From contig JAPLER010000229.1 of the NCBI GenBank assembly GCA_026391115.1, positions 1 to 8,496 on the forward strand: a stretch of DNA of 8,496 nucleotides. Reading direction: 5' to 3'. The translations under genes were made by a program, and so were the position numbers. The DNA is from Bacteroidota bacterium. Its GTDB lineage: Bacteria > Bacteroidota > Bacteroidia > Chitinophagales > Chitinophagaceae. Shown here in pieces: positions 1 through 7,033 of the stretch (position 1 is its first letter; each line of letters opens with the position of its first letter). The notes beneath the pieces are model-generated. The model did no database searches and was not told the DNA's origin. It saw only the letters and a program-made list of their open reading frames with translations.

Positions 1-21
1 GAGAAAGTGGTGGTGGAGTAA
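1..21 (+). CDS. possible 3' tail of an upstream gene
   Basis: Frame 1 reads E-K-V-V-V-E and then a TAA stop at 19-21, which would suit the C-terminus of a plus-strand protein that starts outside the window. The terminator hairpin 35 nt further on fits a gene ending here. Frame 3 also stays open, to a TAA at 30-32, so the frame is not certain. Six codons cannot identify a product. Confidence 0.3.
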   Translation, partial: EKVVVE

Positions 22-23
22 AC

Positions 24-50
24 TACCCCTAACCCCTTCAAGGAAGGGGA
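24..50. repeat. Bacteroidota-type C/G-rich intergenic inverted repeat
   Basis: The segment contains acccctaaccccttc followed by aaggaagggg. Bases 33-39 (ccccttc) pair with 43-49 (gaagggg) around a 3-nt loop. From memory, elements built on cccctaacccc plus an inverted ggggaa copy are scattered between genes in many Bacteroidota genomes. This copy lies just before a separate terminator. Only one copy is visible here, so its repeat status rests on that recollection. Confidence 0.45.
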
Positions 51-55
51 ATAAT

Positions 56-88
56 AAAAACCCTCGAAGCATTGCTTCGAGGGTTTTT
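56..88 (+). terminator. strong rho-independent terminator, possibly bidirectional
   Basis: A perfect 15-bp stem pairs aaaaaccctcgaagc (56-70) with gcttcgagggttttt (74-88) around a 3-nt loop. The A-run on one side and T-run on the other would let it work in both directions. It closes whatever unit ends at the left edge and isolates the GH13 gene at 278 from upstream transcription. Confidence 0.85.
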
Positions 89-277
89 ATTTAAAACACT
101 TTATTCTTTTTTTCGTTATAGATATTGGAACAATCTTTGCCTTAAGGGCTTAGCACTAAAAGAACTATAAACCAAATTACTCGGATAGAGCCTTTCTATC
201 AACTTAATTTACACTAAAATTTCCTATTGTAATGTGTAAGGGTTTACTTTGAAAAGTAATTAAAACACAAGCACAAT

Positions 278-1534
278 ATGGCAATCAATTTTAACACCAT
301 TTCCTGGGCAGCTAATGCAGTTATTTACGAGGTTAATATTCGTCAATATACAACAGAAGGAACGTTTAATGCTTTTGCCAAACACTTACCACGATTAAAA
401 GATATGGGTGTTGATGTTTTATGGTTAATGCCTATAACGCCTATTAGTGTTGTAAAACGTCAGGGAAAATTGGGCAGTTATTATGCTTGTTCTTCTTACA
501 CAAAAATTAATGAAGAGTTTGGTACAATTGACGATTTTAAAACCTTAGTAACTCAAGCACATCAATTAGGTTTAAAAGTAATAATAGATTGGGTAGCCAA
601 CCACACAGGTTGCGACCACGAGTGGACAGAAACGCATCCATCGTTTTACCGCCTTGATCAGCAAGGCAACTTTACAGAACGCAATGGCTGGAAAGATGTA
701 ATAGATTTAAACTATAATAACACTGCTACAAGAACAGCTATGATTGGTGCTATGCAATACTGGATAAGCGAATGTGATATTGATGGTTTTAGATGTGATA
801 TGGCACATCTTGTTCCTCTTGATTTTTGGGTTGATGCAAGGCAAGAATGTGATGCCGTAAAACCATTGTATTGGCTGGCAGAATGTGATGAACCCACTTA
901 CTTAAATGTGTTTGATACTAGCTATGCCTGGAACTGGATGCACGAAACAGAAAAGCTGGTAAAAGACGAAAGTAATGTATCGAATATTTATAATATTCTA
1001 CACAATTATAGCAACCAAACCAATAAAGCCACCAAACTTTTTTTTACAAGCAATCACGATGAAAACAGTTGGAATGGCACAGAATATGAAAAATATGGGT
1101 ATGCTGCTAAAGCCTTTGCTGTGTTTAGTTTTACGTGGCAGGGCACCCCATTAATATATAGTGGGCAAGAACTACCTAATAAAAAAAGATTACAGTTTTT
1201 TGATAAAGATGAAATTGGATGGAATAATGATTTGCAATTGGAAATATTTTATAAAAAGTTAGCAACATTGCATAAAACAAATGCTATTGGTATGGGCGAA
1301 ACTTTTATTTTACCAACAGAAAATAATGTGATGGCTTACTTAAGAAAATATAACAATGATGTGGTTTTAGTGGTGCTAAATTTAAGTAAGCACGATAGAG
1401 TACAAATATGTGTTAAACACCAATGGTTAAAAGGATTGTTTAGTAATGTATTTAGTGGAATGCAGTTTTCTTTTAATGAAGAAGTTAGTTTTGAATTGAT
1501 GAAAGGCGATTATTTAGTATATAAAAGTTTTTAA
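278..1534 (+). CDS. cytoplasmic GH13 alpha-amylase-family glycoside hydrolase
   Basis: This 418-residue enzyme belongs to the alpha-amylase clan and should hydrolyse or rearrange alpha-1,4-glucans by a retaining mechanism. All four GH13 signatures are visible: region I DWVANHT (104-110), region II GFRCD with the nucleophile D174, region III WLAEC with the acid/base E202, and region IV SNHDEN with D261 as transition-state stabiliser. The TIM barrel spans roughly residues 10-330. The last 80 residues look like the usual beta-sandwich domain C. There is no signal peptide or lipobox, so it should act in the cytoplasm, on glycogen or imported maltooligosaccharides rather than external starch. The length is short for an amylase and shows no carbohydrate-binding module. 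The glgC gene 85 nt downstream supports a glycogen role. The start is the first ATG in frame, with no Shine-Dalgarno, as is normal in Bacteroidota. Exact specificity (amylase, cyclomaltodextrinase or glucosidase) cannot be read from the sequence. Confidence 0.9.
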   Translation: MAINFNTISWAANAVIYEVNIRQYTTEGTFNAFAKHLPRLKDMGVDVLWLMPITPISVVKRQGKLGSYYACSSYTKINEEFGTIDDFKTLVTQAHQLGLKVIIDWVANHTGCDHEWTETHPSFYRLDQQGNFTERNGWKDVIDLNYNNTATRTAMIGAMQYWISECDIDGFRCDMAHLVPLDFWVDARQECDAVKPLYWLAECDEPTYLNVFDTSYAWNWMHETEKLVKDESNVSNIYNILHNYSNQTNKATKLFFTSNHDENSWNGTEYEKYGYAAKAFAVFSFTWQGTPLIYSGQELPNKKRLQFFDKDEIGWNNDLQLEIFYKKLATLHKTNAIGMGETFILPTENNVMAYLRKYNNDVVLVVLNLSKHDRVQICVKHQWLKGLFSNVFSGMQFSFNEEVSFELMKGDYLVYKSF

Positions 1535-1547
1535 AACAACCTTTTCG

Positions 1548-1578
1548 TTGCAGATTTTTTTTTTTAATAATATATTTC
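1548..1578 (+). promoter_or_regulatory. candidate Bacteroidota-type promoter for glgC
   Basis: A TTG at 1548-1550 is followed after 20 nt by TATATTTC at 1571-1578. This matches the Bacteroidota primary-sigma pattern (TTG, about 19-20 nt, TAnnTTTG) except for the final base of the -7 box. It lies in the 85-nt gap before glgC, about 42 nt from the ATG. An 11-T run (1555-1565) occupies the spacer. The match is suggestive only, because AT-rich DNA yields such strings by chance. Confidence 0.3.
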
Positions 1579-1619
1579 AAATACCTTTAACGCATATTTT
1601 TCTAACAATATAATTGCTT

Positions 1620-2894
1620 ATGTCAAATCCTTCAAAATCAGTAGTTGCAGTAATTTTAGGTGGTGGTGCTGGTACAAGATTATCGCCTTTAACAACTAGT
1701 AGAAGTAAACCTGCAGTTCCTATAGCAGGTAAATATCGTTTGGTTGATATTCCTATCAGTAACTGCATTAATAGTGGCATTAATAGAATGTTTGTATTAA
1801 CGCAGTTTAACTCTGCTTCGTTAAATCAACATATTAAAAACACTTATCACTTCAGTGCTTTTAGTACAGGCTTTGTAGATATATTGGCAGCAGAGCAAAC
1901 GCCAGATAATTCTGGTTGGTTTCAAGGAACAGCAGATGCAGTGAAGCAATCTTTAAGACATATATCTACTCTTGATTTTGAATATGTATTAATACTAAGT
2001 GGCGACCAGTTGTACCAAATGAATTTTGTAGAAATGTTGGATGCTCATAAAAAAAATGGAGCAGATATTTCTATAGCCACTATTCCTGTAAATGAAAAAG
2101 ATGCCCCAGAATTTGGTATTATGAAAACCAATGATGAAAGCATTATCACATCATTTGTAGAAAAACCAAAGAAAGATATTTTAAGTGATTGGACTAGCGA
2201 TACAGGCGAAGAGATGTTGAAAGAAGGCAAGCCTTATTTAGCATCGATGGGTATTTATATTTTTAATAAAAATGTGCTAAAAGAATTATTAAATGACAAA
2301 CACCCTCACGCAACAGATTTTGGTAAGGAAATTATTCCAAACTCAATTCTGGATTATGTTGTAAGCAGCTATCAATACAATGGCTACTGGACAGATATTG
2401 GAAATATTTATTCTTTTTTTGAAGCCAATTTAGAATTGACTGACGATATACCTAAATTTAACTTATTTGATAATGCTAAAGCTATTTATAGTAGAGCAAG
2501 AATGTTGCCTCCTGCTAAGATTAGTGGTACTACTTTAGAGAAATCGTTAATTGCTGAAGGTTCTATAATATCTGCAAGTAGATTAGAAACCTGTGTTGTG
2601 GGTATTCGTGCAAGAATTGGACATGGTACAACAGTTAACAGCAGCTATATTATGGGTAACGATTATTATGAAACACTTACCCAAATGGAAGAAAATAAAG
2701 TCAACAATATTCCTTTAATGGGCATTGGCGAAAGGTGCTTTATTAAAAATGCTATTATAGATAAAAATTGTAGAATAGGTAATGATGTTAGAATTAATGG
2801 GGGTTCACATTTAGCCAATTTTGAACATGAGTTATACTCTATAAAAGATGGTGTTGTTGTTGTAAAGAAAGGAGCTATCATACCGAATGGATAG
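1620..2894 (+). CDS. glgC: glucose-1-phosphate adenylyltransferase (ADP-glucose pyrophosphorylase)
   Basis: This 424-residue enzyme makes ADP-glucose from ATP and glucose 1-phosphate, the committed step of bacterial glycogen synthesis. The ATG at 1620 is preferred over the in-frame TTG two codons earlier. An N-terminal Rossmann-like nucleotidyltransferase domain carries LGGGAGTRLSPLT (13-25), GWFQGTADAV (99-108), SGDQLY (127-132) with the catalytic-type D129, FVEKP (179-183) with the sugar-phosphate lysine K182, and YWTDIG (256-261). Residues from about 300 to the end form the left-handed beta-helix with hexapeptide-like turns. The segment VLTQFNSASLNQHI (59-72) and GWFQGTADAV resemble plant and cyanobacterial enzymes more than E. 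coli GlgC. The protein ends at PNG, apparently a few residues short of the usual family tail (about GTVI). It is followed after 22 nt by rfaE2, so the two are probably cotranscribed. Glycogen synthase and branching enzyme are not in the window. Confidence 0.92.
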   Translation: MSNPSKSVVAVILGGGAGTRLSPLTTSRSKPAVPIAGKYRLVDIPISNCINSGINRMFVLTQFNSASLNQHIKNTYHFSAFSTGFVDILAAEQTPDNSGWFQGTADAVKQSLRHISTLDFEYVLILSGDQLYQMNFVEMLDAHKKNGADISIATIPVNEKDAPEFGIMKTNDESIITSFVEKPKKDILSDWTSDTGEEMLKEGKPYLASMGIYIFNKNVLKELLNDKHPHATDFGKEIIPNSILDYVVSSYQYNGYWTDIGNIYSFFEANLELTDDIPKFNLFDNAKAIYSRARMLPPAKISGTTLEKSLIAEGSIISASRLETCVVGIRARIGHGTTVNSSYIMGNDYYETLTQMEENKVNNIPLMGIGERCFIKNAIIDKNCRIGNDVRINGGSHLANFEHELYSIKDGVVVVKKGAIIPNG

Positions 2895-2903
2895 TTGATA
2901 GTT
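2890..2903 (+). repeat. tandem heptamer GATAGTT x2 at the glgC stop
   Basis: GATAGTT occurs twice head to tail (2890-2896 and 2897-2903). The first copy contains the TAG stop of glgC. The 9-mer ATAGTTGAT recurs at 3415-3423, just after the rfaE2 stop. Heptanucleotide runs of this phase are something I recall between Bacteroidota genes, so these may be short remnants. Two copies are too few to be sure. Confidence 0.4.
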
Positions 2904-2916
2904 TTACCTATTACAA

Positions 2917-3411
2917 ATGAAACGAACAGAAGTTATACAAAATAAAATTTATACGCTTGAGAGTTTAGAAAAACAGCTAGCTAGCTGGCGTGTGCTTGGT
3001 AAAACTGTTGCTTTTACCAATGGTTGTTTTGATATTTTGCATCAAGGTCATATTTTTTCATTATCACAAGCAGCACAAGAAGCAGATTATTTAATTGTAG
3101 CTATTAATAGCGATGATAGTGTAAAACGATTGGGCAAAGGAGATAACAGACCTATAAATGATGAACATAGCAGGGCTTTGCTAATGGCAAGCTTGGCTAT
3201 TGTAGATGCTGTAATTATTTTTAATGAAGATACGCCTAGAGAAGTTATTTGCAGAATTTTACCTGATTTACTTGTTAAAGGCGGTGATTATACCATTGAA
3301 CAAATCGCTGGTGCAAAAGAAGTTATTGCAAATGGTGGCAGAGTAGTTATTAATAAAATAGTGGAAGGATTTTCTACTTCAAATATCATTAATAAAATAC
3401 TACATAAATAG
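2917..3411 (+). CDS. rfaE2: D-glycero-beta-D-manno-heptose 1-phosphate adenylyltransferase (RfaE domain II)
   Basis: This 164-residue nucleotidyltransferase should transfer AMP from ATP to heptose 1-phosphate, giving the ADP-heptose precursor of the lipopolysaccharide inner core. It acts in the cytosol. Family marks are the ATP-binding TNGCFDILHQGH (34-45) with the HxGH signature at 42-45, AINSDDSVKRLGKG (62-75) with RP at 78-79, EDTP (104-107), VKGGDY (120-125) and the C-terminal STSNIINKI (153-161), which replaces the usual ST(T)xxIxxI stretch. It matches only the C-terminal half of E. coli HldE, so the kinase half must be encoded elsewhere, as is common outside the enterobacteria. The gene starts 22 nt after glgC and is probably cotranscribed with it. 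It ends just before a strong terminator. A related cytidylyltransferase such as a glycerol-3-phosphate or ethanolamine-phosphate enzyme is less likely, given the EDTP and VKGGDY motifs. Confidence 0.88.
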   Translation: MKRTEVIQNKIYTLESLEKQLASWRVLGKTVAFTNGCFDILHQGHIFSLSQAAQEADYLIVAINSDDSVKRLGKGDNRPINDEHSRALLMASLAIVDAVIIFNEDTPREVICRILPDLLVKGGDYTIEQIAGAKEVIANGGRVVINKIVEGFSTSNIINKILHK

Positions 3412-3435
3412 TAAATAGTTGATTTTTAATACAAC

Positions 3436-3467
3436 AAAAAAGGTGTTGATTGCTCAACACCTTTTTT
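3436..3467. terminator. bidirectional terminator between convergent genes
   Basis: A perfect 14-bp stem pairs aaaaaaggtgttga (3436-3449) with tcaacacctttttt (3454-3467) around the loop ttgc. T-runs exist on both strands. It sits 24 nt after the rfaE2 stop and 7 nt after the stop of the minus-strand secreted-protein gene, so it serves both units. Confidence 0.92.
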
Positions 3468-3474
3468 CATTTGA

Positions 3475-6400
3475 TTATTGCTTTGAAAATGTGGAAGTAA
3501 AATTATTTTCTGATGTAATAATATTTATCAGATAAATGCCCTTTGGAAAGTTGCTTATATCTATAGTATTATTACCCAAACATAGATGCTGCTCTTTTAA
3601 TACTTTACCTAAATAATCAACAAATAATATTTTACCACTGCCTACCAATTGGTCAAATTTTATGTTAATGAACGAGTGTGCTGGATTTGGGTAAATTGTA
3701 AATTTATTGAGTGACGATACTGAATTACTGATCCCTTTTGAAGAACAAGATACTACGTTCATAGTTATTGTTCTTTTACTGCTACAGCCTTTGTTATTGT
3801 TGTAAGTATAATTTACTGTGCCTGCTCCATTTGTTGAGCCTGTATTTAAAACACCAGAACTATTAATAGTAAAAGTTCCAGAGCTACTCCATACACCGCC
3901 AATTGGATTACCCACCAAAGTAAAGGTTCTATTTTTACATACACCTCCTGCTACTTGTGGACTTGGTGTATTGGGTGCATAAACTATTGTTGGCATTGCA
4001 GGTATAGCATTCACAGTTATATTCTTTGTTGTATAACTTGTACAGCCAAATATATTAGTAGCAGTGCACTTGATTGTAGCAACTCCAGCACTTGTACCAG
4101 TTACTAAGCCTGCATTTGAAACAGAAGCCCTACCTGCAATACTACTCCAAGCCAGTGTAGTGCCTATTGGTAGATTTGTTGTATTGCTAAGCTGAATATT
4201 TGAACCAACACAAACATTAGTGCTACCTGTAATAGAATCTAAATTGGGCAAACCAGCAACATTGAAATTAGTTGTAGCTACACTACTGCAAATACCTCTT
4301 GTTACTGTATAATTTATAACAGATGAACCAAATCCTACAACAGTAACCTGACCAGAATTTGAATTAATTGTCACTACATTATTATTACTGCTACTCCATA
4401 CACCACCACTTGTTGCGTTGCTCAACATTGCTTTTGCACCCATTGGTCCACAACTGTAATTTGTGCCAGTTATAGAACCTAAAGTAGCAGATGTATTAAC
4501 AGTTGTAGTATCTGTTGCAGAAGCACCGCTGTAACTAGCATCGGTATAGCCAATGATATATGTGCCACTAGAAGATGGATAAGTTGTTATTGTTGTAAAA
4601 TAAGTAAGTGTTAAAGATGGGAATGCAGCAATAACAGCAGTTTCAGATTCAAATGCGTTACTGCTTTCACCTGTTAAAACGCCGCTATTTGCAAACATTA
4701 TATAGTATTCTCCATTAGCTTGTCGTACATATGCATCTGCCAATGTATCTACAATATAATAGTAACCTCCAGCTGGAGTTCCACCTGTAATTATGCCACC
4801 AGAACAAGCACTTCTATGTGTAGTAGTTCTAATTGGTGTTCTTATGGTTGTGGCACCACGTATAGAACGAATATCTGTTTCGGTACCAGCAACTAATTCA
4901 TCATAAAACAATACATTTATTTCTGTACCTAATGGCACACTGTAATATTCAGCTTCACCTCGTCTGTAAGTGTAGCTTGCATTAAATTGAATTTTATCCC
5001 AATAAATAATGTTGTTATAGGCATAAAATAAAGTATCACTACTCCAGGAAACTGCTTTGTACCCCCCTATTCTACTTGTATCTACAACACTGCTACTCCA
5101 AGTGTTTTTTACTGTTCGGCTTATTTCAAAATGAATGGGATATTCGTGACCGAGTGTTGCATTATAAAATGCACCAACAGCAACAATGGTATCTTTACTT
5201 ACAAGACCAATATCTGTAATAGAAATTAAGGAAGATGTAGAATTATAGATTGGCTCACTGGAAACCGACCAGCTTGTATTATTGAATTTTGCTTTATACA
5301 TTCCTCTAGATATAGGGGTTGTACTTGCATTATAATTTACACCAATATATGCTACTACAAATCCACTATCAATAGTCATTTCAATATCGTTCACATTAAC
5401 ATCTTGCCCTATACTTGCTGCATTTATTAATAGTTGCTGCCAAGTAGAACCTCCATTTAAACTATAAAATACACCACCTTTATTGTTGCCAATAAGCTGT
5501 TTATAACCAGCCATTACAATTTGATTATTACTACCGCCAATAGCAATTGAACTTACCACTGCACCAGTAAGGTTATATGGAGCATTATTAGCATCTAGTA
5601 GCTGTGTCCAAGTATTACCTTTGTCATTTGTTTTATATACCCTGTTATTACCTACATAAGCAGTATCTCTGTTAATCATTTCACAACTATAATAAGGAGC
5701 TCCATCATTATTTGGGAAAATAGCTTTGCTCCAGGATTTTGAAACTGTATTATAGTTTTCTACATAACGAATACCACTTTTACTTGCTAACCAACCAAAG
5801 TCTTTAGCAGCATTCATATCAAAGTCTTTTACTTGAACAGCATTAATCCCTTCATCAACTTCAGTAATTACACTGCCACTGTTTTTTGTAATGCCTAAGC
5901 CTTGGTCTGTTGTAAGTAACAATACTCCACCTGTTGTTGGATGATTTTTTATGAAGAATACTGTACCATCATTAGGATGTGTTTGAAAACTAGTATTACC
6001 AAAATTAAACCAGCTACCATTATTGCCATTATTGGTATTATAAGCACTACCAAAATACACATAATAATTACCTGCACTTACTGTTCTAAACTCAATGTTA
6101 GTGCCACTAGTACCAGAGATACCAATAGCATTAACCACATAAGTAGATGAGAAGCTGCTTGCTTTTGCCATTTGTTTATTAGCATCATTACCTCCAATAA
6201 AAACAGTACCATCATTATACACTGCCATAGCAGCCCATTGAATACTTGAATTTAAAGTTGATAAAGTATTTACTGTAGTTGAAGCAGGATTAATACCTGT
6301 AGATATATTACCTCCAAACTCAACAGCCTGAGGATCGTTGCCAGCTCTAAATAAATATAGTTTGTCATTTTTACCAACAACCAAATTGGTGTAAGACTGT

Positions 6401-6603
6401 CCAGAAATAGTTGTTGTAGAATAACTAACCAAGTTTCCTGAGGCATCTAAAGAACCTGAGTAAATGATATTATTGGGGTTTGCCATACCTAATGCAAAAA
6501 ATTTATTACCAACAATAGCAATATCTGCAATACCATTTAATGAAGGAACTGCAGTTGCACTAGATGAACTTGTGCTAGCCGAATAAACAGTACCTAAGCT
6601 AGT
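3475..6603 (-). CDS. C-terminal piece of a large T9SS-secreted Asp-box/Ig-like protein (frameshifted gene)
   Basis: The frame is open from 6603 to the stop at 3475 (1042 codons). Its first ATG (6484-6486) lies inside the gene, so the 1003-residue product from that ATG would lack a signal peptide. It should be read together with the fragment at 6594-6893. Numbering from that ATG: residues 1-500 are beta-propeller-like, with two Asp-box motifs, TNDKGNTW (286-293) and SLNGGSTW (342-349). Residues about 505-665 are of a different character, rich in Arg, Tyr and Thr. Three Ig-like repeats follow (about 675-743, 748-826 and 840-912), each with an A/V-W-S-S core. Residues 926-1003 are a T9SS type A sorting domain with the IYPNP start and a late GIYLINI strand. 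Known T9SS cargo crosses the outer membrane and is released or anchored there. No catalytic residues are recognisable, and adhesion or glycan binding is only a guess. It is the longest gene in the window and is monocistronic. Confidence 0.88.
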   Translation of the reverse strand, partial: TSLGTVYSASTSSSSATAVPSLNGIADIAIVGNKFFALGMANPNNIIYSGSLDASGNLVSYSTTTISGQSYTNLVVGKNDKLYLFRAGNDPQAVEFGGNISTGINPASTTVNTLSTLNSSIQWAAMAVYNDGTVFIGGNDANKQMAKASSFSSTYVVNAIGISGTSGTNIEFRTVSAGNYYVYFGSAYNTNNGNNGSWFNFGNTSFQTHPNDGTVFFIKNHPTTGGVLLLTTDQGLGITKNSGSVITEVDEGINAVQVKDFDMNAAKDFGWLASKSGIRYVENYNTVSKSWSKAIFPNNDGAPYYSCEMINRDTAYVGNNRVYKTNDKGNTWTQLLDANNAPYNLTGAVVSSIAIGGSNNQIVMAGYKQLIGNNKGGVFYSLNGGSTWQQLLINAASIGQDVNVNDIEMTIDSGFVVAYIGVNYNASTTPISRGMYKAKFNNTSWSVSSEPIYNSTSSLISITDIGLVSKDTIVAVGAFYNATLGHEYPIHFEISRTVKNTWSSSVVDTSRIGGYKAVSWSSDTLFYAYNNIIYWDKIQFNASYTYRRGEAEYYSVPLGTEINVLFYDELVAGTETDIRSIRGATTIRTPIRTTTHRSACSGGIITGGTPAGGYYYIVDTLADAYVRQANGEYYIMFANSGVLTGESSNAFESETAVIAAFPSLTLTYFTTITTYPSSSGTYIIGYTDASYSGASATDTTTVNTSATLGSITGTNYSCGPMGAKAMLSNATSGGVWSSSNNNVVTINSNSGQVTVVGFGSSVINYTVTRGICSSVATTNFNVAGLPNLDSITGSTNVCVGSNIQLSNTTNLPIGTTLAWSSIAGRASVSNAGLVTGTSAGVATIKCTATNIFGCTSYTTKNITVNAIPAMPTIVYAPNTPSPQVAGGVCKNRTFTLVGNPIGGVWSSSGTFTINSSGVLNTGSTNGAGTVNYTYNNNKGCSSKRTITMNVVSCSSKGISNSVSSLNKFTIYPNPAHSFINIKFDQLVGSGKILFVDYLGKVLKEQHLCLGNNTIDISNFPKGIYLINIITSENNFTSTFSKQ

Positions 6604-6606
6604 TTA
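6594..6606 (-). other. frameshift junction reuniting the two pieces of the secreted-protein gene
   Basis: On the minus strand the upstream frame runs ...S-G-I-N-K-L-A and stops at TAG (6596-6594). The downstream frame is closed by TAA at 6606-6604 and open afterwards. The shift must therefore lie in these 13 bases. Restoring one A to the AAA at 6605-6603 gives ...S-G-I-N-K-T-S-L-G-T-V-Y-S... and one continuous protein of about 1139 residues (97 + 39 + 1003). There is no X_XXY_YYZ slippery heptamer in the right phase, so a one-base deletion, real or a sequencing error, is more likely than programmed shifting. Confidence 0.85.
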
Positions 6607-6893
6607 TTGATACCACTTCCATAGCCAGAAGCAGAGCTAGCGGCATTTAAAACTTTAAAACTATCAATAGTTGTAGCTGCACCTGAAGTAGGGATAACCA
6701 CTGTAGTGTAAAAAATAGAGTTGGCACTTTGTGTAGCAATAAACACACGAAAACTGTCTGTGGATGTGCCTACTTGCCCCCCAACAATTGTACTAATAGA
6801 ACCACCAAAAACGCCTTCAACATTGGCTACAGTTTGTGCATTAACTTTTAGTATTACTACAAAAAAAGCTAAGAGGGTAATTAGTTTTTTCAT
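6594..6893 (-). CDS. N-terminal, signal-peptide-bearing piece of the T9SS-secreted protein (frameshifted gene)
   Basis: This 99-residue frame opens with a clear Sec signal peptide: MKK, a hydrophobic core LITLLAFFVVILKV, and a probable cleavage at NA|Q after residue 19, the A-Q junction typical of Bacteroidota exports. The mature part is Ser/Thr/Gly/Val-rich and looks like the first beta-strands of the downstream propeller-like region (for example TIDSFKVLNAASS). The last two codons (L-A) and the stop are out of frame with the rest of the gene. In the reconstructed protein the reading continues into T-S-L-G-T-V-Y-S after K97. It is very unlikely to be an independent small secreted protein, because the downstream frame otherwise has neither a start nor an export signal. 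The start is supported by the signal peptide and by a promoter-like -7 box about 50 nt upstream. Confidence 0.85.
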   Translation of the reverse strand: MKKLITLLAFFVVILKVNAQTVANVEGVFGGSISTIVGGQVGTSTDSFRVFIATQSANSIFYTTVVIPTSGAATTIDSFKVLNAASSASGYGSGINKLA

Positions 6894-6945
6894 ACTTATT
6901 TATTTTAGGGTAAAATTGCAAGGATAGTAATTTGCAGCAATCACC

Positions 6946-6953
6946 CAAAAGTA
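6946..6953 (-). promoter_or_regulatory. candidate -7 promoter element of the secreted-protein gene
   Basis: On the minus strand this reads TACTTTTG, a full match to the Bacteroidota -7 consensus TAnnTTTG. It lies 52 nt upstream of the ATG at 6893, leaving a leader of roughly 45 nt, and just downstream of the helicase terminator. No good TTG -33 box is seen at the expected distance, so support is partial. Confidence 0.4.
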
Positions 6954-6984
6954 TGAATTTGAGTTGTAAATAATATTTTTAGCT

Positions 6985-7027
6985 AAAAAATGAAAAGAAA
7001 TAATGGCTTTAAGGATTACCAAAGCCA
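6985..7027 (-). terminator. terminator of the DEAD-box helicase gene
   Basis: On the minus strand TGGCTTT (7027-7021) pairs with AAAGCCA (7010-7004). A GG/CC pair can form inside the loop, and a T-rich tail runs to about 6985, ending in six Ts. It starts 6 nt after the TAA at 7036-7034 that ends the -1-frame extension of the helicase, but about 130 nt after the zero-frame stop at 7156. This position supports the extension as part of the original gene. Confidence 0.6.
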
Positions 7028-7033
7028 ACACTT

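Noticed and set aside
244..259. Inverted repeat TTACTT-TGAA-AAGTAA before the GH13 gene, overlapping a near -7 box TTACTTTG
   Set aside because: It is short and AT-only, with no matching -33 element. Such palindromes are expected by chance in this base composition.
1537..1565. Possible terminator after the GH13 gene (CAAC/GTTG stem followed by 11 Ts)
   Set aside because: The stem is only 4 bp and separated from the T-run. It is too weak to call, so the GH13 gene and glgC may be partly cotranscribed.
2974..2987. Perfect 14-bp palindrome CAGCTAGCTAGCTG
   Set aside because: It lies within the rfaE2 coding sequence and codes for ordinary residues (Q-L-A-S-W). A low-complexity AGCT repeat is enough to explain it.
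6600..6610. Programmed frameshift in the secreted-protein gene
   Set aside because: The local codons AAT AAA CTA do not form an X_XXY_YYZ slip site, and a -1 slip of the AAA-reading tRNA would have to pair with TAA. A one-base loss explains it better.
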